NCBI RefSeq assembly: GCF_031877795.1
Contig: NC_133933.1
Span: 93,455,552 to 93,519,551, forward strand
Length of the DNA: 64,000 nt
Reading direction: 5' to 3'
Source: Strix aluco
Taxonomy: Eukaryota > Chordata > Aves > Strigiformes > Strigidae
Below the pieces are notes generated by a model. That model did not search any database. It was given only the letters and a program-made list of their open reading frames with translations, and was not told the origin of the DNA. Made by a program: the position numbers and the translations under genes. The stretch's first letter is position 1. Every line of letters begins with the position of its first letter. Of the stretch, positions 51,801 through 56,300 are shown in pieces.

Positions 51801-53136
51801 GGTTGTTTTTTTTTCCTATCTTATTTTCTTTCCCCTCTTTGCCCTGTTGAGAAAGAAAGGGGAAGGGGGGGAAGTGATAGAGCGACTTGGTGGGTACCTG
51901 GCATTTAGCCAAGGTCAAACCACCACACATATGAAGTGAGAATTTCTTTATCATTTCTGTAAAGTGTCTGCTGCTGCCTAGTCCATGATCTGTCTCCACT
52001 GAATTCATTACCTGACCTATAGTATTTACTAAGATGTTTTGTAATGAATTGTAAAAAACCAGAAATAGTAGTATATATAATAATTACTTCTAAGTAATTT
52101 CATCTTTCCTGGTGCTACTAGCCTTGTTATGTATTAAGCTTTGGGTTTTGTTTTGCACCTTTAATCATCTGCAGTGGGGCATCAAACAGTCCCCCAAGTG
52201 AAGGACAATGAAATGAACTAATTACTGAACAAGGAAATAACAGATTAGTATCAAACTACAAATACAATACATTAAGTGATAGAGCTTTCCTTAAGGAATC
52301 TGTTACAATTAATAGTGGTGTGGAGATTTTGATACCTTGTGACACTTTATTTTTGGGTAATTTAATAGAATTATGCCCTGGATTCATGTCAAAATTAATT
52401 TGAATTTTTATCTGCAGCAGCCTCAGATCTTTGTGACTAAAGCATATTTTCTGATAATTCATAGAACTTGTGGTTTTTAAAAGTACAGTAGTAGCCCAGA
52501 ACATGTCATTCAGATTTGGTATGTTTCTCTTGCAGAGTATTCTTTTAATTAACACATTGAAATGGCAATTTAAAAGGTTCGCTTTGATTATAGAGGGTTT
52601 TATGTTGTATGCTCAGCTTTGTCATAAATATTCAAAACCTTCAATTGCTGCTTTCGAGACAGTAAGTTAAATTCTCTCGAGGCTCATTAGTCAATAATGG
52701 ATTCTACCCTTCTGTCATTAATGTGACTATTTAAAGGAATTCATTGCTATCAGAATGATTTTTGTAATATTCATAATAAATCGTTTCCACTTAACGTGGG
52801 CACTGGGCTTTGAGACTGAGCATCAAATACAATGAAGTGGTGTATTTTTGCAAAGGGGCAGCACTGGCTGAGTATTTGACTAGGAAGTCACAATGCTGAC
52901 TTGCTTATAATTCGCAGGCAACCCAACTAACACAACATATTACTGAAGCAAGGCAAACCCGTGAGGCTGAGCGGTGGCGAAGACTGGCACAGTGGAAGAC
53001 TCAAGAGCTGGAGAAATTTCGAGTGGAATTGGATTCAATATTAGATGTTTTACGTGAACTACAGAAGCAAGGGGTGGTTATTCCTGCACCTAATTGCAAT
53101 GGAATCAGCATAACAGACAGCTGTTGGAAGACATGA
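6759..53136 (+). CDS. CEP162: CEP162 centrosomal/ciliary protein, whole spliced coding region
   Basis: Joined coding sequence of 28 exons, 4530 nt, 1509 residues plus TGA. All junctions are GT-AG and phases match throughout. The product matches CEP162 (KIAA1009; QN1, first studied in quail retina) along its length: N-terminal [20 protein letters not shown], then the [12 protein letters not shown] segment, [33 protein letters not shown]-like and [16 protein letters not shown] motifs, and a C-terminal [12 protein letters not shown]. Residues 1-690 are polar, acidic and mostly disordered; about 690-1490 is coiled coil. Human CEP162 has 1403 residues, so this copy is about 100 longer, mostly in exons 14-16. 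CEP162 sits at the distal ends of centrioles, binds axonemal microtubules and helps recruit transition-zone proteins such as CEP290; this role is known from the family. No frameshift or internal stop is seen, so the gene looks functional. Confidence 0.95.
6819..11719 (+). other. CEP162: CEP162 intron 2 (4.9 kb)
   Basis: AT-rich intron. It contains an interrupted TTTA repeat (9808-9847), a short TG repeat (about 9695-9706) and a G-run near 8595. No transposon, RNA gene or further CEP162-like exon was recognised. Confidence 0.8.
9808..9847. repeat. Interrupted (TTTA)n microsatellite
   Basis: About nine TTTA units with TTTG and TTGC interruptions, lying in intron 2. Confidence 0.85.
11720..11855 (+). 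CDS. CEP162: CEP162 exon 3
   Basis: Residues 21-65 and the first base of codon 66. It encodes [20 protein letters not shown] followed by a lysine-rich stretch and the PWWISEED segment, both hallmark N-terminal CEP162 sequence. The acceptor is ACTCAG at 11719 and the donor GTAAAT at 11856, phase 1. A downstream AG at 11728-11729 would break the frame and is rejected. Confidence 0.93.
13354..13371. repeat. A18 homopolymer
   Basis: A run of 18 A within intron 3, about 110 bp from the CR1 3' end. It is not part of the CR1 tail, since CR1 ends in short octamer repeats rather than poly(A). Confidence 0.9.
13482..14315 (-). mobile_element. CR1 LINE, 5'-truncated 3' fragment
   Basis: The + strand starts with the reverse complement of a typical CR1 3' end (CACAGAATC..., then GGTTGGAAAAGACCTTGAAG). 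The minus strand carries one uninterrupted frame at 13562-14260 (232 codons) matching the C-terminal part of a CR1 reverse transcriptase ORF2, with motifs such as [31 protein letters not shown] and [18 protein letters not shown]. The element is truncated before the catalytic core, so it cannot move. The intact frame suggests fairly recent insertion for a CR1. It is antisense to CEP162. Confidence 0.95.
16198..16308 (+). CDS. CEP162: CEP162 exon 4
   Basis: Phase 1 to phase 1, 111 nt, residues 66-103. It encodes lysine/glutamate-rich sequence ([20 protein letters not shown]). Two in-frame acceptors 9 nt apart are possible: after 16197 (TTTTCAAG|AT) or after 16206. The first is preferred because it directly follows the pyrimidine tract. 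Intron 4 (16309-18344, 2.0 kb) holds nothing recognised. Confidence 0.88.
18345..18494 (+). CDS. CEP162: CEP162 exon 5
   Basis: Residues 103-153, phase 1 to phase 1. It encodes [18 protein letters not shown] and onward, serine- and lysine-rich. The acceptor is a tandem AAAG/TAG (18341-18347): use of the second AG deletes one valine without changing the frame. The donor is GAGG|GTAACA. Intron 5 (18495-21225, 2.7 kb) has no recognisable element. Confidence 0.9.
21226..21378 (+). CDS. CEP162: CEP162 exon 6
   Basis: 153 nt, phase 1 to phase 1, residues 153-204. It encodes [20 protein letters not shown] and onward. The acceptor TTTTCCTAG follows a good pyrimidine tract and the donor is AATG|GTGAGA. 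The segment is not strongly recognisable as a domain; its assignment rests on phase and position between clear CEP162 exons. Confidence 0.88.
21405..21451 (+). repeat. Two-copy 21-bp direct repeat
   Basis: The 21 bases beginning ATTAGCTAGACC at 21405-21425 recur exactly at 21431-21451, separated by a 5-bp spacer, 27 bp after the exon 6 donor in the short (291 bp) intron 6. Confidence 0.95.
21670..21856 (+). CDS. CEP162: CEP162 exon 7
   Basis: 187 nt, residues 204-266, phase 1 to phase 2. It encodes a conserved acidic segment with [20 protein letters not shown], then [15 protein letters not shown] and ILAPFVR. These match the conserved N-terminal region of CEP162. The donor is GTACG|GTAATT. 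Intron 7 (21857-22798) contains a TTTG repeat and a 26-base T-tract. Confidence 0.93.
21954..22007. repeat. (TTTG)n followed by T26 tract
   Basis: Several TTTG units and then a 26-base T-run at 21982-22007, in intron 7. Such tracts are prone to assembly and sequencing slippage. Confidence 0.85.
22799..22851 (+). CDS. CEP162: CEP162 exon 8 (53 nt)
   Basis: A small exon, residues 266-284, phase 2 to phase 1, encoding [17 protein letters not shown]. The acceptor is TTTCTCAG and the donor CCTG|GTAATA. Intron 8 (22852-24969, 2.1 kb) has a short TG repeat at about 24074-24088 and nothing else recognised. Confidence 0.88.
24074..24088. repeat. Short (TG)n microsatellite
   Basis: About seven TG units in intron 8. 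Confidence 0.85.
24970..25085 (+). CDS. CEP162: CEP162 exon 9
   Basis: 116 nt, phase 1 to phase 0, residues 284-322. It encodes [20 protein letters not shown], including the SYSEDFE motif recalled from CEP162 orthologues. The acceptor is CTCTTCAG and the donor is ACAG|GTATAA. Intron 9 (25086-26041, 956 bp) is AT-rich and empty. Confidence 0.92.
26042..26072 (+). CDS. CEP162: CEP162 exon 10 (31-nt microexon)
   Basis: Encodes [10 protein letters not shown], residues 323-332, then one base of the next codon. It is needed to bring exon 9 (phase 0) into frame with exon 11 (phase 1). The acceptor TTTGTTAG follows a T-rich tract and the donor is AAAG|GTAAAA. Intron 10 is 379 bp with nothing in it. 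Confidence 0.85.
26452..26574 (+). CDS. CEP162: CEP162 exon 11
   Basis: 123 nt, phase 1 to phase 1, residues 333-374. It encodes [20 protein letters not shown], with VLLDSxDS conserved in CEP162. The acceptor is GGTTTTAG and the donor is GCAG|GTAAGG (strong). Intron 11 (26575-27225, 651 bp) holds nothing recognised. Confidence 0.92.
27226..27417 (+). CDS. CEP162: CEP162 exon 12
   Basis: 192 nt, phase 1 to phase 1, residues 374-438. It encodes [20 protein letters not shown] and onward; SYGQ...EALHQAY is a well-conserved CEP162 segment. The acceptor is TTTTTCACAG and the donor is TCAG|GTAAAT. It is followed by the shortest intron of the gene (170 bp). Confidence 0.95.
27588..27669 (+). CDS. 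CEP162: CEP162 exon 13
   Basis: 82 nt, residues 438-465, phase 1 to phase 2. It encodes [32 protein letters not shown] is a strongly conserved motif of the family. The donor is GAAAG|GTATTT. Confidence 0.95.
27859..28202. mobile_element. Possible non-autonomous hAT-type element
   Basis: The left end CAGGGGTTCCCAAACTTTG resembles hAT/Charlie terminal repeats. About 320 bp on, AGTTTTGGGAGCCTATTG looks like a decayed inverted copy (roughly 15 of 19 bases, by eye). No clear 8-bp target duplication is visible (GTTTAGAC on the left versus TAGCTGCA on the right). It lies in intron 13. It could be coincidence. Confidence 0.35.
28521..28785 (+). CDS. CEP162: CEP162 exon 14
   Basis: 265 nt, residues 465-553, phase 2 to phase 0. 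It encodes [20 protein letters not shown] and onward. This is a rapidly evolving segment for which I see only weak likeness to the mammalian protein. The acceptor TTCTCTTGTAG and donor CAA|GTAAGT are both strong. Confidence 0.92.
28786..29969 (+). other. CEP162: CEP162 intron 14 (1.2 kb)
   Basis: The part from about 28880 to 29760 is more GC-rich than neighbouring introns and contains a TATAAATA box near 29081. It may be an old unclassified repeat (LTR-like), but no terminal repeats or coding remnant could be recognised. Confidence 0.5.
29970..30237 (+). CDS. CEP162: CEP162 exon 15
   Basis: 268 nt, residues 554-643, phase 0 to phase 1. It is a basic, serine-rich segment with [16 protein letters not shown], a diagnostic CEP162 motif, followed by [20 protein letters not shown]. 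This is the positively charged region before the coiled coils, suited to microtubule binding by charge (inference). The acceptor is CTATCACAG and the donor is AAAG|GTAATT. Intron 15 (30238-31906, 1.7 kb) is empty of recognised elements. Confidence 0.94.
31907..32040 (+). CDS. CEP162: CEP162 exon 16
   Basis: 134 nt, residues 643-687, phase 1 to phase 0. It encodes [20 protein letters not shown] and onward, weakly conserved. The acceptor is a tandem GAAG/AAG (31904-31909) with a poor pyrimidine tract; the second AG would drop one glutamate. The donor CAT|GTAAGT is strong. Confidence 0.87.
32841..33068 (+). CDS. CEP162: CEP162 exon 17, start of coiled coil
   Basis: 228 nt, 76 codons, residues 688-763, phase 0 to 0. 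It encodes [20 protein letters not shown] and then a heptad-like glutamate/lysine/leucine run ending QENYVLQSK. This matches the point in CEP162 where the long coiled coil begins. The acceptor is TCTTCACTAG and the donor is AAG|GTACTT. Confidence 0.95.
33728..33865 (+). CDS. CEP162: CEP162 exon 18
   Basis: 138 nt, residues 764-809, phase 0 to 0. Coiled coil with [20 protein letters not shown] then YQQ, close to the orthologous EKLKQIQKEIQEQE segment. The acceptor is CTGAAAG and the donor is CAG|GTATAC. Intron 17 is 659 bp and empty. Confidence 0.95.
34269..34289. repeat. T21 homopolymer
   Basis: T-run in intron 18. Confidence 0.9.
34801..34913 (+). CDS. CEP162: CEP162 exon 19
   Basis: 113 nt, residues 810-847, phase 0 to 2. 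It encodes [20 protein letters not shown] and then [15 protein letters not shown], highly similar to CEP162 coiled coil. The acceptor is CAACTTAG and the donor is TAAG|GTAGGC. Confidence 0.95.
35683..35788 (+). CDS. CEP162: CEP162 exon 20
   Basis: 106 nt, residues 847-882, phase 2 to 0. It encodes [20 protein letters not shown], matching the conserved DSEPTRNQNFTDLLAELR motif. The acceptor is TGCTGTTTAG and the donor is CAG|GTAGGT. Confidence 0.96.
35789..37370 (+). other. CEP162: CEP162 intron 20 (1.6 kb)
   Basis: A GC-richer block at about 36416-36930 interrupts AT-rich intron sequence. Its composition suggests an old repeat or an LTR-like insertion, but no ends, coding remnant or known family could be recognised. 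A long T-tract follows near 37155-37178. Confidence 0.5.
37371..37497 (+). CDS. CEP162: CEP162 exon 21
   Basis: 127 nt, residues 883-925, phase 0 to 1. It encodes [20 protein letters not shown] and onward, conserved ([16 protein letters not shown] in mammals). The acceptor AAAAG|AAG is a tandem site; using the second AG would remove one lysine. The donor is TCAG|GTAAAA. Intron 21 is 346 bp. Confidence 0.95.
37844..38007 (+). CDS. CEP162: CEP162 exon 22
   Basis: 164 nt, residues 925-979, phase 1 to 0. It encodes [20 protein letters not shown], among the most conserved CEP162 segments. The acceptor is TTCTTGTAG. The donor GAG|GTGATA is the weakest in the gene. Intron 22 (38008-39517, 1.5 kb) has nothing recognised. 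Confidence 0.96.
39518..39622 (+). CDS. CEP162: CEP162 exon 23
   Basis: 105 nt, 35 codons, residues 980-1014, phase 0 to 0. It encodes [17 protein letters not shown], conserved almost unchanged. The acceptor is TTGGATAG and the donor is CAA|GTATGC. Intron 23 (39623-40690, 1.1 kb) is empty. Confidence 0.96.
40691..40912 (+). CDS. CEP162: CEP162 exon 24
   Basis: 222 nt, 74 codons, residues 1015-1088, phase 0 to 0. It begins [20 protein letters not shown], a signature CEP162 motif between coiled-coil stretches, and continues with [20 protein letters not shown]. The acceptor is TTTGATAG and the donor is AAAG|GTAAAA. Intron 24 (40913-42056, 1.1 kb) is empty. Confidence 0.97.
42057..42727 (+). CDS. 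CEP162: CEP162 exon 25, largest coding exon (671 nt)
   Basis: Residues 1089-1312, phase 0 to 2. Coiled coil with [20 protein letters not shown], then [20 protein letters not shown] and [20 protein letters not shown]. The middle part (residues about 1215-1260) is asparagine/serine-rich and breaks the coiled coil. It matches CEP162 at both ends. The acceptor CCCTCCCTTAG is very strong and the donor is CGAAG|GTAAAT. Intron 25 (843 bp) holds a G7/T-rich patch near 42866-42907. Confidence 0.97.
43571..43712 (+). CDS. CEP162: CEP162 exon 26
   Basis: 142 nt, residues 1312-1359, phase 2 to 0. It encodes [20 protein letters not shown] and [12 protein letters not shown], conserved coiled coil. The acceptor is TCTGTTCAG and the donor is GAG|GTAAGA (strong). 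Confidence 0.96.
43842..46098 (-). mobile_element. CR1 LINE, about 2.26 kb, 5'-truncated and decayed
   Basis: The + strand opens with a CR1 3' end in reverse complement (TCACAGAATCACAGAATGG, then a GGTTGGAAGGGACCTCTGGA stretch). Reading the minus strand from 46098 down, there are endonuclease-end remnants (45896-46078 with [12 protein letters not shown], and 45474-45905 with [17 protein letters not shown]), a linker, and reverse transcriptase remnants (44425-44745 with [13 protein letters not shown] and [12 protein letters not shown]). Frames are broken by several stops and shifts and the 5' end is missing, so it is inactive. It belongs to a different, older-looking CR1 subfamily than the 13.5 kb copy. 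It fills most of intron 26, antisense to CEP162. Confidence 0.95.
46237..46293. repeat. Near-perfect inverted repeat (hairpin)
   Basis: The arms at 46243-46261 (GTGTGCTATTTAACCATCC) and 46269-46287 are exact 19-bp reverse complements around a 7-nt loop. Pairing extends about six bases further outward with one wobble and one mismatch. It lies in intron 26, about 140 bp past the CR1 and 160 bp before exon 27. Confidence 0.93.
46447..46545 (+). CDS. CEP162: CEP162 exon 27
   Basis: 99 nt, 33 codons, residues 1360-1392, phase 0 to 0. It encodes [20 protein letters not shown] and REELLQKE, conserved. The acceptor is TTTTTGTAG and the donor is GAG|GTATAT. Confidence 0.95.
47828..47911 (+). CDS. CEP162: Possible CEP162 alternative terminal exon
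   Basis: A strong acceptor (CTGTGACTGCTTTACAG) is followed, in the phase 0 required by exon 27, by 27 codons beginning [20 protein letters not shown] and then TAA at 47909-47911. A possible poly(A) signal ATTAAA lies at 48029-48034. Joined to exon 27 it would give a 1419-residue isoform lacking the last 117 residues of the main form. The G+C content is higher than in the surrounding intron. I know of no such isoform, and it may be a decoy acceptor or part of an old insertion. Confidence 0.35.
   Translation: MIDSGGSENDLTHVLRAEFKGLAFKKM
48590..49158 (-). mobile_element. LTR-like block, possible antisense solo LTR
   Basis: On the minus strand the block starts TGTGGCAGGTG, has a TATAAATGG box (about 48962-48970) and an AATAAA signal (about 48648-48653), and could end in CA near 48590: the layout of a retroviral LTR. 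G+C is raised from about 48840 to 49160. Near its 3' side are two diverged copies of a roughly 45-bp unit (about 48610-48720). No target-site duplication is evident and the family is not recognised, so the ends are provisional. Confidence 0.45.
50042..50176 (+). CDS. CEP162: CEP162 exon 28
   Basis: 135 nt, 45 codons, residues 1393-1437, phase 0 to 0. It encodes [20 protein letters not shown] and [20 protein letters not shown], close to mammalian CEP162. The acceptor is AACTGTAG and the donor is AAG|GTACAC. Confidence 0.96.
50440..50495 (+). mobile_element. Probable CR1-type 3' tail fragment
   Basis: GCAGAGGGTTGGACCACATG and the following GACCTCTGGA closely resemble the 3' end common to CR1 elements and CR1-mobilised avian SINEs, in sense orientation. 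Sequence just upstream (50200-50440) could belong to the same insertion but has no recognisable coding or tRNA-like part. It lies in intron 28. Confidence 0.45.
51334..51929 (+). mobile_element. Avian ERVL-type solo LTR
   Basis: About 595 bp in intron 28. It starts TCTGGCTGAGCC and ends in GGTCAAACCACCACA, like a very common avian ERVL LTR (start TGTCTGGCTGGG, end GGTTAAACCACGACA). Inside are ACAGCTGACCCGAACTGACC, AAAGGGATATTCCATACCAT then ATGACGTC, a TATAAAGC box at about 51592, a G11 run (51615-51625), GGAGCCCTGCTT and an AATAAA poly(A) signal near 51714. No viral coding sequence remains next to it, so it is a solo LTR. It is in sense with CEP162. The family name is from memory. Confidence 0.85.
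51615..51625. repeat. G11 homopolymer
   Basis: Inside the solo LTR; length may be unreliable in assembly. Confidence 0.85.
52918..53136 (+). CDS. CEP162: CEP162 exon 29, terminal coding exon
   Basis: 219 nt including TGA at 53134-53136, residues 1438-1509. It encodes [20 protein letters not shown] and [19 protein letters not shown], conserved to the end of the coiled coil. The last 18 or so residues ([15 protein letters not shown]) differ from the mammalian tail as I remember it. The acceptor is AATTCGCAG. Confidence 0.96.
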   Translation, partial: ATQLTQHITEARQTREAERWRRLAQWKTQELEKFRVELDSILDVLRELQKQGVVIPAPNCNGISITDSCWKT

Positions 53137-53340
53137 TTACGTAGGACTCGATTACAGAAGCAGAATTTTAATATTCAAAGCTATATACAGAAAATATTAA
53201 AAATCATTAATGTAACACTCATAAATTGAATTACATTCTGATCTTATCTGGAATCTTGCTTGTCCAAAGGTAGATTTGCATTGAGCAACACCACAGTCGT
53301 ATATTTTGCTAGTAATAAAGTTACATGCAACTTTTTAAAA
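53137..53340 (+). other. CEP162: CEP162 3' UTR and poly(A) signal
   Basis: A short AT-rich UTR. A canonical AATAAA at 53314-53319 is followed by CAACTTTTTAAAAATATTG; cleavage is expected about 15-25 bases after the signal. Longer forms cannot be excluded. Confidence 0.75.
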
Positions 53341-56300
53341 ATATTGGGAATATTGAGGTTGTTCCATAAATTCGATTGCCATTGAAAAGTTGTATTTGAT
53401 GCTTTTTCAAATAGTGCAGAACATGCCTGAATACTTTTAACTTTTTTTTTATAACTTGTCTTCTAGTGATTCCTCTGTGAACAATTTGAGTAATATGCTG
53501 TTTGGCTTGTATTTTTAGTGTATAGAGATTATTTTTCATTCAGTAGGGCATGAAAATCCTCTTTTTCCAACATTTTTTTTCTCCCTCTAATTCATAAAAT
53601 GTTTCTTCCCTTTCTTTTAAGAACCCTTTTAACTTTGTGAACGATTGGAGGGCTGGAGCAGAGCAGGCGTTCTCTGGTGATGCTGAAATTCAAACTAGAC
53701 CTTCCTTTGCAGATATTTCCAGCTGTGCTGGTAAGAATGATGGCGGAGTGGTCTAGCTAAATTGTTATGGGGCAGAGATGAAAAAAGCCTATAAAGTACA
53801 GTGTGAGAATAGTTATTAGGATTCCCTTTAAAAGGGAAGGCTGCATTGAGTAAGATTTTTACACTAGGCTATTCTGGATCTGACATAGCAGTATCTTTAT
53901 AGATGATCTTGACAGAACAAAGAGTCCAATCAAATGTGAAGACAATGTACTATTGCTCAGACTGCAAGGATATGGTAGCGGGCAAATTTAGAGTTAAAAT
54001 ACTGAGCAAGCTGGAAAAGAGGCCAAAAAAAAAAAACCAAACACCTGTAGTCCTCAGGAGTGACAAAGAAGACGAGTATGCTTAAGCAGGAATAATCCAT
54101 TACCCAAGTACCAAATGGGGATGTAACTTTCAGCTCAACTGCCAGGCACCATAGTGGGTATCAAGCTGAATGTTAGAGACCATTGCCTTCTCCTGCTCCT
54201 CTTATGCCCTGCTAGAGTTACACACCTAAGTGTAGAGCCTGTAAGATACTAGGTAGCATAGAAGCAATTCCTCCTGCATCACTAACATGTGACCTAGTGT
54301 GCTAAGCTTTTGGTCCCTTGTTGCAAGGAAGAGATGACTAACTGGAGGGAAAAGAATGATCAGCACTCTAGAAAATGTAGCCTTAACGAACCACTGAACC
54401 CCCTGAGGTTGCCCTGCTCCAGTGAGGAGGCTGGGGAGGGAAGATGAGGATGGCTATATTACACTGGTCTTGTATGAAAAACCTGCTGCTAAAAGGATAG
54501 AAAAAGGAGAAGCAGTAAGTCAAATTAAAGATAATTCCAGATAGAGAGCAATTTGGGGGCTGGAAGGACAGGTTTTTCAAACAAATCAGTAAATCATTAC
54601 TTTGAAGTCTCAACACTGCAAGTCCTTAAGAATTCCATAGCACATATTAAGGTTGTAGCTTAATCAACTGTACTTATTTAGGGCAAAGAGAAGATAAAAG
54701 CCAGAATGTATCGCTGTAGTAGTGGTTGAAGCTAGCATTTAAGTCAAATGTGAAATAGTTCAGGCCAGTGTGTATGTATCTACGTCTTCTGGCTTCTTCA
54801 GGGGCCAGCAGTAAATGTGCATTTTGTCTTATACAAGCATGTGACTGAGCATGCATAAAGAACAAAATAGTAAAACAAATTATAATGTATAGGCACAGAG
54901 TAACTAAGTGCAGGGATTATTTTTTTTTTGAGCACACAAAAACACTGAGTGAGAGTGTATACACATATATAGAGATATAAAAAAAGGATGGTCAGTTGGT
55001 AATTAATATGGTAATCTTGATTGTTTCATATGCAGATATTTTCAGTATGGATGTTTTGTCCCCCAGTAATGAAGTATTGGTCTGTATTCATAAAATATAT
55101 AAACACAATAATGCTTTGTATATAAAATATCAGCTGTGTGTAAATATGTTGTATTTTCTTGATTTGGGACTGTTTTGCAAATGAAAAAGATAAACAGTAA
55201 GTTGAAATTACTGAATTTTATTTCCTGTACAACTTGCTATATGTGTAACACTGTAGTAAAGTGTGTGTTACCTGAAGTGAGATTTTTTTAAATTACAGCA
55301 ACCTGTGTGTTCCCAGAAAGTTGCCCAGGATGGGAAGGCCTAGGGAAAGCATTTCTGGTTGCTAGAAACTCTCCCTCTTAGGTCTTCAGGAAGGGGTTGC
55401 CTTAGTGTTCGTGTGATTCATTCAAACTCCTTTTAAAACTCTTATATTCACTTCTCAGCAAATGCTGGTATCTTACACAGTTTGAATCAAATTTCAAATT
55501 AAATTCTCTGAGTCTATTTTACTGACCAGGGATGGTATTATTTACCAGTACTGTAAGCTATAATTTGGTTTATACTGCGTTCTCATGTGTATTTATGTAG
55601 TTGTACACTCACTGAAGCACAGTCTTTAGTTTTTAGGCATTTACCATAAAGTGGGCAGCCCACACCGTAACAGACTTACCTCTGGTCTTGAATGGCTGCA
55701 GTAATGGTGTTCTTTTGAGGGAACTAAGGTCCAAGTTTTAACTTCTCTGCTAAGTTACTAGTTCTTGACTTTCCAGCAGTCTTAACAGCACAGAAAGGGG
55801 AAAATACCCTGGAATGGAACAAAGGCTAATAAAGAGGTCAGTAGCTTTTACTGTATTCCACTGAAGATTTTAGTGGGATCTTTCAGAGTATTAGAATTAT
55901 ATACTCCTTGTATATTTTTTCCTCTTATACTAGTTCAACATGTATTTCCAGGAGGCATTACAATGGATTAAAACAATCTTAAACATCCTTTCTTTGAATC
56001 ATTGCTGTATGTTTAGCTGGAATTCGTTTACAGCAAAGCAGCTGGAGTGTAATAATTTGAATTGTCAATGTTGGAAGCTTTTAGGAAATCAAGTGAGCAG
56101 CTGGCTGGGTGACTCAGTGACCTACATTACAGAGAAGACATTTGCTTCAAGAGAGGAAAACAGGGTGTGCAGAAGAGTATCAAGTCTCATCATGGCACTT
56201 GTGGCAGACATAAGCAGTGTGTTCTCTTTCAAGTTCTCCAAAAAACATGTCAAAATTGTTCATGTAACAAATTAAATAGGTTATCATGGATAAAGACTTT

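Noticed and set aside
53880-54085. Possible LINE reverse-transcriptase scrap (IFIDDLD-like)
   Set aside because: Only about seven residues resemble CR1 and the following frame does not continue the similarity.
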